From Phalacrocorax aristotelis (lineage: Eukaryota; Chordata; Aves; Suliformes; Phalacrocoracidae): DNA of 64,000 nucleotides. The notes under the pieces were generated by a model. It had not been told where the DNA came from. It ran no database searches and saw only the letters and a list, made by a program, of their open reading frames with translations. Below, one piece after another: positions 50,721 to 61,700 of the stretch; the stretch's first letter is position 1; each line of letters opens with the position of its first letter. Location: assembly GCF_949628215.1 (NCBI RefSeq), contig NC_134277.1, positions 434,001 to 498,000 of the forward strand, written 5' to 3'. The position numbers were made by a program, and so were the translations under genes.

Positions 50721-53334
50721 TTATTTCCCTTTTCTTCCGCATCCCTTCGTGAGGGTTGCGAGCTTGGTCACTCCACGCTCAGTCTTGGCCAACTCGCCTC
50801 CTGCCTTTATGTTTCAAATCAGCCTCCGGCGGCTGATGCCCGTCGCTGCCTGCAAGCGTGCTGGGCTGCCTGCGCCCTGCTCTCTTCCTCTCCCAGCAAA
50901 ACCAGCTAACCCAACCCGTGCGCTGGCCAGCATGGCACGAAGCAGTGACGAACGGGGGCTCCTGCGGTTGGAGCCATCCCCGGAGCTTCGCTAGCGTTGG
51001 CGAATGCATGCCCAGCTGTTCTTTCCCACACTGAGCATTTCACAGTTTACCAAGCTAAGAGGATTTTGCTTTTCTCTCTCTTTAAATCCAACGTACAGTC
51101 AGTTTAATACTCGATTTGCTCCCTGTTACAGTGAGACTGAGAATAATGGAGTAATTGGTATTCCCCATCGCTAAATACTGAGATCCCAGCGCTTTCGGGC
51201 TGTACAAATACCAGTTAAGGGCTTCTACGAGCCAGGAGGCAGCCCAACGATGGTGGGGAGACCTGGATGTCAGCAGAGATGCTCCCACAAGCTCCCCACA
51301 GTGACCTACAGGACATTTCTCCTCCCAAATATGCCTGTGGACCACCAGGAAGCATCCTGAGCTCCCCGTGCAGCGGTCCTGTGCTGGAGGATGGTCCAGG
51401 AGGGTTTGGGAATGCTCCCGCAAGCCTGACCCTCCTTACCCCTGATCCTGGGAGGCTGGAGGTGGGACAGCAAGGGTGGGATTCATCTGACCACGTGTAC
51501 GACTGGAGCGTGTCTGGGCTGCAGCTCCAGTCAGCGGGAGCCAGACTGTACCGTGGTGGAGGACGTGGGTCAGGTAAGCACCAACCAAGGGGAAAGGAGG
51601 CGGCCAGCCTCGTCTCCCAAACATTCCCCAAAGTCCAGGGGAGCTGCTGGGGCTGCGGGGCCAGCTCTCAGGCAAGGAAACCACGTCGGGGTGTTTAAAA
51701 GGGTGCATGGGGAAGACACGGTGTGGCCACGCTGGCATGGTCCGGTGAGCCAACAGGAGGTGGGTTTGTGGTGGGGTGGCGGCACCTGGGGCCGCAGGTA
51801 GGGTGACGTGGGTGCCTCTGCCAGCATGGTGGGTGCCAGCACCCCACAATGACGGCCACGGCCGCGCTCGGCGTGTGTAAACCCAAGCCAGCAAAGGGAC
51901 GGCGCTGGAGAGGACATGGGCACAGAGATCCCACCCCACCAGCTTCAGGTATCGAATAAAACCCCGGCCTCCGCTCCCAGGGTAAGCTCCCAGGGAAGGA
52001 CGGCCAAACCCTGGGCCCGGAAGGAGCAGCGTCCCGCACCGAGGACGTTGAGCGTGGCTCGGGGTGTGCACAGCCTGCCGGGGACCGCAGAGCCGCTGCG
52101 CCGACCCCTTCTCCCTCCCTCGCTCTCCCAGCCAGGGCTCGGCCGGTGAACCGGGACTCTGGCTGTTTTGTTTCAGGCAGCCGGAGCTCGTCAAAAGGAA
52201 GAAAGGCTCCTTGTCTCGGGGTCAGGGCTCTAATCTTGTCATGTGTCTGCGAGAGAAAAGAGGACGACGGAGCGAGGAGGACAGACCTGGTACCAACGCC
52301 AATTCCCTTCCCTTCGCACCCAGTGTCCCGTGCCAGCCCTTGCCCAGCCACAAAAGGCCACCTCTCCTCCCAGCAAACTAACCAAGCAATTAAATTTAAT
52401 AGCTGTCCACAACCTCGCCGTTTCAAAGTCATTAGGCGTCTGATTAAAGCCCATGCGTTGCTTTGCTGGCTGGGAGGCAAGCTCCTCAGCAGGGCCCATG
52501 AAATCAGTTCCGGTGACTGGTGCAGCACATGGTGGATGCTCTTTGCCGTCCCCCCTGCTCTCCCCGTGTCAGACGAGGTGCTGACGGGGAGCCCGGCCCC
52601 CAGGGTAACCCTGGCTGTCCCCTCCATCCCGACGCACCCGCGCGTGCAAACCGCGCTCCTCCCTCCTTCGGTGCCCCGGCAAAGCCAGAGCAGGAGGAGA
52701 GCCCGCAGGCTGGGGGTGCGCCGTCACTGGGGGGGGAGAACCACGGCACATCGAGGGACGCGGACCCCAGAGCGCCGGGGCTCCGTGGCTCGTGGCCGGC
52801 TGGAGCAAGATGGGGAGCGGAGGTTGCGTCTTCCTGCAGGAAACAGGAGCGCACCAGGTAGGTGAGTAGGGTCTGAAGCAGGGGGCATGGCAAGGAGGGG
52901 AATTATGGGGGTCAGACCAATACCCCAGAGCAGAGGGACAGGGGGACGAATTCCCCCATCTCTCTTAACATGTGTATTATGGCCAGGAGCATCCTTAGAC
53001 CTGCTTAAAGCCCTGTGACCCAGTTTTGCCTTGAATCCCAGTAAGCCCCGACAGCCTGTGTGGGTGAGCAGCTGCAGCCGAGAGGGGATGACACCCGTCC
53101 CCTCGCCTCCTCCTTGGGCCCACCCCTCGCTGTTCTTAAACAGGGGGTCACCACCGAGGGGTTACCACCCTGGCTTTGCGCAGAGGCTGGTCCCCTGCTG
53201 CCCACCACACCTTGGCCACGTGTTGGGCTCCTCTGAAAGGCTGAAAAACGGATGGCAAAGGACAAGCAACCCCGGTTGCCACTTTGCCCACCTGGGAGGC
53301 ACCTGAGGTGGGCACCTCTGTCGAGCCGGGGCAG

Positions 53335-53857
53335 ATCCGTGATGGATGGGCCATGCCAGGATGGATGGGCTGTGCCGGGATGGATGGGCTGTACTGGGAT
53401 GGAAAGGCTGTGCTGGGCTGGACGGGGCGTGCTGGGATGGATGGGCTGCACAGGGACAGGTGGGCTGTGCCGGGATGGACGGGCTGTGCCGGGATGGATG
53501 GGCCATGCCAGGATGGATGGGCTGTGCCGGGATGGATGGGCTGTACTGGGATGGAAAGGCTGTGCTGGGCTGGACGGGGCGTGCTGGGATGGATGGGCTG
53601 CACAGGGACAGGTGGGCTGTGCCGGGATGGATGGGCTGTGCCGGGATGGATGGGCCGTGCCAGGATGGATGGGCTGTGCCGGGATGGATGGGGCATGCTG
53701 GGCTGGATGGGCTGTACAGGGACAGATGGGCTGTGCCAGGATGGATGGGCTGTGCCGGGATGGATGGGGCATGCTGGGCTGGATGGGCTGTACAGGGACA
53801 GATGGGCTGTGCCAGGATGGATGGGCTGTGCTGGGACAGACGGGCTGTGCCGGACCA
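53335..53857. repeat. 19-bp minisatellite with higher-order repeats
   Basis: About 27 tandem copies of a 19-bp unit, GGGATGGATGGGCTGTGCC, with variants (GGACGG, GGAAAG, GCACAG, GTACTG). Variant patterns recur at 152 bp (8 units, e.g. 53,391 and 53,543) and at 76 bp (4 units, e.g. 53,691 and 53,767). Because 19 is not a multiple of 3 and the unit lacks stops, long repetitive open frames appear in several frames on both strands. These are artefacts. It lies 1.3 kb left of the CSPG5 3' end. Confidence 0.95.
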
Positions 53858-55187
53858 TGCCATGCCGGCAGCATGGTGGAGGGGCTGTGCCATGCCAGCC
53901 TCACCACCAAGCAGAAGGGGAGTGGCAGGGACAGCTGCTTCCCCAAATCACCCAAAGGGTGAAGGCAGCCCCATCCCAGACACGAGACCCGCCTGCTGCT
54001 GGCCAGCAGAACAGGGATGAGGTTTCTCTGTCCAGTCAAGAGACCAGCATTATGCCGGCTGCTTCTTCCCTGCAAAGATTTTCTTCTCTCCCCAGGCAGT
54101 GTCCGTCTGGACCCGCAGGCACCGTCAGGAAGGATCCCAGCAAGGAGTGGAGAGTTTCCAGAGCCCACCATGCAGCTGCACGTTCGCCAATTGGACTCAC
54201 TCCTTGGCCGCCCCATCCCACCCCGCGTCTCCCTGCATCCAGCCCTGTCGACTTCCTCCGAGGGCAGCCGGAGACGAGGGGTGGCCTCCCCCATCCCTGT
54301 GGCGCCCCTTCCCTCCTCTTCCCCACGGCTCCGCAGGCATTTCTCCCCTGCAGCCCTACATCATTCCCAATCACCTCCAACATCCCCTTCCTTACGCATG
54401 CCCGTAACTGGTCCTTGTATGCAAGCACGGGTCCTTCTCCCTCCTCTCATAGCGACACTCATCCCACTCCAGCTCCCTTTCCCTCCTGCCCAGTCCCACG
54501 GGAAGCTCACACCCAGCTCCTGCCCGTGCCGGGGACAGCTCGCCTTTCCATGGGGCTTTCTCAGGCATCAGCAGCTCCTCTCTGCTCCTGCTCCCCCAGC
54601 ACATCGCTCTCCACCCTCGACTTTGCCCCAGCCATCCTTTGTTGCTGCAGCCGTGCTGCCCCGGTGCTTTAACCAGGTTTTACTCGTACAGCTCTGCTGG
54701 AAGGGGAACAGCAAAACTGAAGCCCCGACGGTGCTGGCCAGCCTCTTGCTCCGCTTTGCGCAGCCCTGGGGATTGTCTGCCGCCTCCCGCCATCACCCCT
54801 CAGTTTTTAATCTCCCCGAGTGAGCTGGGAATTAATTATTTAGCAGCTTGTGGAAAGCATCGGGAATGTCTAAAACACGCTGAGCTGCGGCTTTAGCTCC
54901 TACCTGCCCCGGGGAGATCGCCGGCTGCATCCCTAATGCTCGGCACACTTAATATTGTATGTTGCTTAATTGCTTCATTTCCTCTCTCCCGAGGAGCCGC
55001 AAGTTTTGGCTCGTGGGTGAATCCGTCTCTGGAAGGCTCCTGTGGGAAGTGGGACGGAGCTGCGGCCGGAGGGGAGGGCGGTGAGATGGGACCCTGGGGG
55101 AGCAGGGACTGAGGACCTGCTGTGTCTGTGTCAGGAGATCGCAGGCACCGGCAAGAGGCTTAACTTAAAAAAAAAAAAAAAAAAAGT
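53858..55187. other. CSPG5 3' flank
   Basis: Unique DNA between the 19-bp array and the CSPG5 poly(A) signal. An AT-rich patch at 54,831-54,990 with ATTAATTATT, TTAATATTG and CTTAATTGC stands out from the GC-rich surroundings and could be a regulatory element. Confidence 0.4.
55167..55185 (+). repeat. Poly(A) run, 19 A
   Basis: A simple A run on the plus strand next to the candidate CSPG5 poly(A) signal. On the gene's sense strand it is a T run downstream of AATAAA. Confidence 0.9.
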
Positions 55188-55193
55188 TTTATT
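55188..55193 (-). promoter_or_regulatory. CSPG5: Candidate CSPG5 poly(A) signal (AATAAA)
   Basis: AATAAA on the minus strand about 360 nt beyond the CSPG5 stop codon, followed immediately on that strand by a run of 19 T. This would give a short 3' UTR. The T-rich downstream element is compatible with cleavage here, but a longer 3' UTR is not excluded. Confidence 0.45.
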
Positions 55194-55552
55194 TCAAGAT
55201 CTTCCCTTTTTTTGTTGTTGTTGTTTTTACTTGTATTTCAAAAAAAGTGGGGTAAAAGTACAAAAAAAGTCAGTTGCAGAACGGCAAAGGTTTAGAAATC
55301 ACAGCGCTGAACTAGCCCAAGCGATAAACACGGAGCACAAACCAAACACCCCCACAACACGACGCAGCCAAAGGCTATTTACAGCCTTCGACTTTGTATT
55401 ATTATTAACTCTTTTTTTTGTTTTCCTCTGTACAAAACACACCAAAGCATGCCACGGAGCGGGAAAAAGAGATACCGGACGGGGAGGAGAAGATTTGTAC
55501 AGCAGGGGATGGGAGGGCTGGCTCCCGCTCTCGCCTCCTCCTCCTCCCCTGC

Positions 55553-55714
55553 TCACGTCAGGTTGTTCTGCAGACAGTTGAGCTCGCCGCCGTCCTGCTC
55601 CCCTTTGCCGCCGTCGTGCTTGGGCGACGTCGAGTTGTGGATGTTAAACGGCTCCTCGTCCTTCAGGCAGGATTTCAGGGAGTCCTGCAGCTTGTGGGGA
55701 GCGCTGGGGTCGTC
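55553..55714 (-). CDS. CSPG5: CSPG5 coding exon 5 (C-terminus and stop)
   Basis: Encodes residues 544-596, beginning DDPSAPHKLQDSLKSCLKDE and ending ELNCLQNNLT, then TGA at 55555-55553. The acceptor is TTCCTGGCAG. The conserved C-terminus identifies the gene unambiguously. Confidence 0.97.
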   Translation of the reverse strand, partial: DDPSAPHKLQDSLKSCLKDEEPFNIHNSTSPKHDGGKGEQDGGELNCLQNNLT

Positions 55715-58700
55715 CTGCCAGGAAAGATGGGGGAGGTCAGGAGACGGCTGTGCTGTGGGGGCCACCAGCGTGATGAGGGTGGGTGATGCACAGCTGGGAG
55801 TGGGTGACAGCACCGACGTCCACGCCGGCAACGCAGGGTCCCGATTCGGGCCCTGCCTCCGTGCAGGCACCCCTGCAGACCCACTGTGTCGTTCCCCACC
55901 TTGGGGTGTCTCCAGCACCCAAAGCCGCTCACCAGCAGCACCCAAGAGCCGCGCTGGCCATGGGAGCCATCCCACCTGCCACCTTTCCAGCTCCCCCACC
56001 ACCACCCCGTTTCTCTTCCCATTTCCAGCCCAGCTCATCTCATCATCCCCCCACACCAATTAGCAACTCCCCGAGCGAGCGGCGCTTGGCAGGAGGCCCG
56101 AGGGGTTGGATTTATTGAGGTTCGTTAGTGTACAGCCGGCCCCGCTGTGCCGCTGGCCGGATCCACCAGCGGCAAAGCCAGGGATGCCTCTTCCTGATGT
56201 CCCACCATGGCAGCTGGGAGATTCCTCCCCCACCCCAGCACTAGGCTGCACCCCAAATTTGTCCCGCATCCATGGGGAGAGCGTGCCCCCCAGCACCGGC
56301 GCCAAGCTCTGGCTGCGTTGGGTAACGTCTGTGCCCGGATGGTCCCGGCGTCGCCGTCAGTGCTGGCGGGGCAGGATGAGCCCTGGGGCCGTGGCGGTGA
56401 GGCACCCGTGGTTGCGGTGCTCCCGGTGCCGCACAGCAAGCAGCAGGTGGATGGAGACACCCAAGAGCCGGTGTCACGCATCTGTGCCTCTACGAGGACA
56501 GGAAACCTCCATCTTCTGGGCAGTGACCCTGTGAGCGGGGCCCGGCTGGTCCGGCTTGTGCCATCGGCTCCGCGGCAAACCCTGCGGGATGGGCTCCGCT
56601 GCCGGGGCACCGAGCTCCATCGCCCGGCGGAGGGGCTGCACCGCATGTCCCCAAAAGCCCCTTTCCCAGGGGTGTTGGCCACGCCATCCCCTCCGCATCC
56701 TCGGTGTGCTGCATCCCAGGCACCACGTGCCACAGTGGGACCGAGCCCTCCGCATCCCAGAGGGGATGAGGGACAGGTCAGACCCCGGCGAGATGCCAGG
56801 GAGCGGCACCGAATTCATCCCAAGGTTCATCCTCTCTGCAGTGGGGAGCGAGCTGGCTCCGGGAGCCTCCTGCCAGGGCAGCTGGGCCGAGCGGTGGCAG
56901 ACGCTACGGCTGCTACAGGCGGTCGAAAGACGGGGAAAACCGGCTCTGAGCTAAGGCAAAGGCTAGAGGGACCTACGCTCCTCCTTCGGCTCGCGCTCAG
57001 CAAAGCCCTTCGCTTCTCTCTGTTTTGATTTGAAAGACAGGAGGTTGGAAGGGCAGCCCCGGGGGGATGCAGGCGGCCGCACCCTGACCACGCCAGCAGC
57101 ATCCCGGGGCGTTTCATCCTCCAGCATCGCCCGTCCCTACCGGCCGTCGTCTGCCGGTCCGGCCCCAGCGATGCCCCAGCCGGAGAGCATCGTCTGCGGG
57201 AGCCATACGGCACCAGCTGTCCCCTCCCTGAAAACACCGGCACAGCCACCCCTGCCAGCCGCACACGGAGCCAAAGCCGCCAGGCAACTCTGGATGGTGG
57301 TTCCCCGGGGTGCCACACGGGCAGGAGGGGAACGGGGCAGGGGGAGAGCGGGGCGACACCAACCCCGTGCCTGGCTCGGGCCCGGTGCGGTGGCCATGGC
57401 AGGGTGGGGACAGGAGGGTGCAGAGAGACGTCACCCAGGCAGTGCCGGGGCCATGAGCGGGGGGACAGACGAAACGTTACCAGACAGACGGACAAGGGTA
57501 GGACATCAAGCGGGAGCCAGGGGAGGGGATGGTGCCACGAAGCCTCCTTACATTTGGGTGGGAGCCCTCGGCGATGGTGGAGAGGGAGAAGTTGTCGTTG
57601 TGCAGCTCGGATGGGGTGCGGTATCTGCCGGAGGGCGAGGAGAACACGGCGGTGAGACTGGGGACATTGCTGAGTACTCCCCGCACCCCCAGCCGCATTT
57701 TGGGGCGAACCCAGTGCTGGGGCAGGGGTAAATGCTGCCAGTGCTGGAGGTCTGGAGGCTAAATGTCCCCAGGGATGGAGGTTTGGGGATAAATACCCCC
57801 AGATGTGAGGGTTTGGGGGTGAAATGCTCCCAGATGTGGGGGCTTGGGCTAAATGCCCTCAGCTCTGGGGTTTTGGGGGGCTAAATGTCCCCATATCTAG
57901 GATTTGGGGGCTAAATGTCCCCAGCTTGTAGATTTGGGGCTAAATACCCTTGTCTGTGGGGATTTGGGGCTAAATGCCCCCAGATCTGGAGACTTGCGGG
58001 GGTAAATATCTCTAGCTGTGGGGGTTTGGGAATACATATGCCCAGGGTTGGAGGTTTGAGGGCCAAATGCCCCCACATACGGGGATTTAGGGGCTAAATA
58101 TCCCCAGCTCTGGGGGTTTGGGGATCCATACCCCTAGCTCTGAGGATCTGAGGGGCTGAATGTCTCCGGAGTTGGAGGTTTGGGGTAAATTCCCCCAGGT
58201 CTAGGGGTTCGGGGGTTAAATGTCCCAAGGGATGGAGTTTTGGGGCTAAAAGCCTCCAAATCTAGGGTTTGGGAGCTAAATGTACACAGTTCTGGGAATT
58301 TGGGGCTACATGACCCCAGCTCTGGCATTTTGGGGTGCTAAATGCCCCCAGAGCTGGGTTTTTTTGGGGTGACACAGCTCCAGATCTGGCGATTTGGGAC
58401 TAAATAGCCCCATCTCTGGGAAGGTGCAGGCAGGCGTAGGCAGGGGAGCGCTGAGGGCAGCCCGGGGCAGGCAGGAGCCGCTGGGCCAGAGAGGGAGACC
58501 CATGGGCTGGCACAGAGCTTTGCTGCTAATTACACTTGGCACTTCCAAACATTAATTAACAGCTCATTAGAGACCCAGGCTGGGAGAGCTTTCTCTTCCC
58601 CGGCTCCAGGGAGGTGGGCAGCAACTGCTGGGGCAGGGTGGGGGTGACCCCAACCCTCCCCTGTCACCCCCCAGCCCTGTCCTCGCGGACGCAGTGGGGA

Positions 58701-61700
58701 CCATCTCTGGTGGCCCCTGGGCAGTGTGGCAAGCCCAGCCGGTGGCCCCAGCTACCAGTGCAGCAGATTAACTGGTGCCAGTCAGGAGCAGCTTTAAAGG
58801 ATTAAACACGGAGCTGGAACCACAAGCCACGTCCCCGCAGGGCACCCGCCTCCAGGAGCTTTCCCACCCACTGTCACCTTGTCCCCATCGGCACCGGGGT
58901 GGGGGGGTCTCGATGACACTGTGCAAGGACGGGACTGCATCCAGCACCTGTGCCACCGCTGGGAGCTGAGACCAAGTGGCTGTGGCTAGCGAGGTGCCAC
59001 CCCAGAGCGATTTGGGGCAGTTTTGGGGGTGCAACTCCTGCCCCGATGCCACTCACTTGGTCTTGCGCAGTTTGCTGTTCTCCGTCTTGAGCAGGTAGAG
59101 CTTCTTGGCGAAGAAGACGGTGAGCATGAAGAGCAGCAGCACTACAAGAGCAGCCGAGCCCACAGCCACGCACATCACTTGGAAGTCGGTGACGATGGCC
59201 TCGCAGCGCGTGCCCTTGTGCCATGTGTAGTCCTGCGTGTTGCACCTGCAAGGGGAGGCAGTTAGAGACCCCCCCGCCCCAAAAAGCGTGTCCCCATCCC
59301 ACAGAGCATCCTTGGGGGAATCCAGCATCTGTAATCGGGGCAATTTTAGAGGATGAGATTAATGGGTCCACAAGGGGCACCCTGAGAGGGGTGACCCCCA
59401 CCAAACGCTGGGGCCAAGCAAGGTGGGTGACAGTGGGGGACACCGGGAGTGGGGACGGGGTCCCCCCAGGTGACACTCGTCCCCTGCACCCGTGGCTCCC
59501 CGTCCCACTCAGCCCAGCAGTGGTGGGGAGCGGGGTGGCCAGTGGGGATGTGGGGGGGGGGAGGGGGTGGCCCCATCACGCCGCCCACCCGTGTCCCCCC
59601 GTGCAGGCGGGCTCAGCGCCAGCCGCATGGCGCGTGCCGAGCCGTACGGCACAGCCGGCGTCGGCCCTCCCCGGGCGCAATCTGCCGGGGCCGATTAGTG
59701 CGGCAGCCCCGGAGCCTCGGCTGCACGGCCCTGACCTAATTCCTGTCCAGGCGCTGCTCGGGGGGCAGGGAGAGCCCCTCTGAGCCCTGGCGGGATGGGG
59801 CTGCAGGGGGAAAGGGACCCGGAGGGGGTGCATGGGGATGGAGAGCCAGAGATGGGGTGCATGGCGATGGAGAGCCCAGAGGTGGGGTAGGTGGAGTTGG
59901 AGAGCCCAGGGATAAAATGCATGGAGTTGGAGAGCCCCGAGGTGGGGTGCAGAGGGAAGACGAGACTGGGGGTGAGAAGCACAAGGATGAAGAGCCCAGA
60001 GATGGGGTGCAGGAGAATGGAGATCCCAGGGATGGAGTGCACAGGATGAAAAGCCCAGGGATGGGGCGATGTGGAGCCCAGGGTTGGGGTCCATGGGGAT
60101 GGAGAGCCCAGAGGTGGGGTGCAGAGGGAAGACAAGACTGGGGATGAGAAGCACAAGGATGGAGAGCCCAGAGGTGGGCTGCAGGGGAACGGAGAGCCCA
60201 GGGACAGGGCACACAAGGATGAAAAGCCCAGGGACAGGGGTATGGGGGTCCATGGGGATGGAGAGCCCAGAGTTGGGGTGCATGGAGTTGGACAGCCCAG
60301 GGATGGGGTACACAAGGTTGAAGAGCCCAGGGACAGGGTGCAGGGGGGTGGGGAGTCCCCACATGCACCCCCCCCATCTCCCCATGGGACCTGGGGTCCC
60401 TGTCCCTTACCGGCAGAAGGCCCCGTGGCTCTCCACCAGGTAGCACTGGCCGCCGTTGTGGCAGTAGCTGGGGACGAGGTCGCAGATGGAGCGGCAGGAG
60501 CTGTTGTACCGCACGTAACCGCTCCGGCACTCGGTGCCGTTCTCTGGCTGGCCCCGCTCCCCCGGCCGCGGCCGCGCCGTGGGGCTGCCCCCCGTGACGC
60601 TGGAGGGCTGCGGTGGGGCCGTGTCGCGGCGGCCGGTGGGTCGGGGGTCCCGTGGTGCCGGCTGGGCACCAGGCACAGCTGAGGTGGGCGGCCGGTAGCC
60701 GTTCTCGTCCTCCAGCCCCCCGTCTTCCTCCTCCTCCTCTTCCTCCTCATCCTCCTCCAGCTCATCCTCCTCGTCCCCATCAGCGTAGAAGGAGGTGGTG
60801 GGGTAGAAATCGGCCTCATCGAAGGGCGTGAAGTCGTCGTAGAGCTCGTGGAGGGCCCACGGCGTGGCTGCCCCCTCCGGTTCCCGCTGCCGCACTGAGC
60901 CAGCCGCCCCCCGGCCACCCCCGGGGAAGCCCCCCAGCCCCTCGCCCCCCTCAAACAAGTCGTAGTAGTCGACGTCGATGATCTCCGAGGCCGTCCGGTC
61001 GGTGGGCAGCTCGGCCGGGCCTGGGGTGGCGGTGCCAGGCTCCTCCACCTCCAGCCAGGTCAGATCCGTCCGGCCGCGAGCCCCCTGCGCCGGGGCCGGG
61101 CTGGATGCGGCCACCCAGAGCTCCGGGGGACGCCCCGAGTCCCCCGCGGCACCCGGCACGGGGCTGGGGTCGCCCAGCAAGGGGGTCCGCGGCGCGGCCG
61201 AGCCCCCGGCTGCCAGCAGCAGGTTGGATTCGGCTGAGTCGGTGGCGAGACTTGGGCTGGGGGGGCTCGACGGGGCGGCCGTGAGCCCCCCAACACCCCC
61301 CGGGCTGGGCAGGGAGGCTCGCGTGGGCCGCTCGCCACTCCCCGGCTCCTCGGGGCTGCCGAGTGCCACTGCCATCGTCCCCCCGTCACCGGGCCAGGTC
61401 ACCGCTGCCTGGCCATCCTCCGCTGCGCCGGCTTTGGGGGGCACAGCGCTGGCGTCGCCCTCCCCGGCGCACCCCGCACACCCCTCTGGCATCGCCGCCG
61501 GGTCCGTGGTGGCGGCCGCACCCCCCTCGGGGGGCTCTAGCTGGGATCCCGCCGTGGACTCGCCGCCCGCCGCGGCCCCCCCGGGGCTGGTGCTGTTGCT
61601 GGCCCCCCCCGGGGGTTCTCTGCTCTCCGGGTCCCACCATGGGGGGCTGCTCTCCAGGGAGCCCTCCCAGCTTCTCCCCTCGGCCTCGCTGGTGTTTTGG

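Larger units (their letters stand above)
44711..53334. other. ELP6-CSPG5 intergenic region
   Basis: No recognised protein-coding gene. It contains ancient LINE debris (45.5, 48.4 and 50.5 kb) and a CR1 tail (47.75 kb). A GC-rich stretch at 51.2-52.9 kb has compositionally open frames up to 310 codons that match nothing I know. Unrecognised lncRNAs or enhancers are possible. Confidence 0.5.

Noticed and set aside
51695..52865. Open frames of 310 codons (minus) and 239 codons (plus) in the intergenic region
   Set aside because: No recognisable family, no splice architecture, overlapping frames on both strands and high GC. Probably chance.
53005..54672. Open frames of 429 codons (minus) and 462 codons (plus) with repeats such as HPGTAHPS and GWMGCAGMDG
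   Set aside because: They are translations of the 19-bp minisatellite and flanking GC-rich DNA. The same array is open in several frames on both strands and has no gene context.
57726..60352. CRISPR-like regular repeats
   Set aside because: The units are degenerate tandem copies without unique spacers, inside introns of a vertebrate gene.
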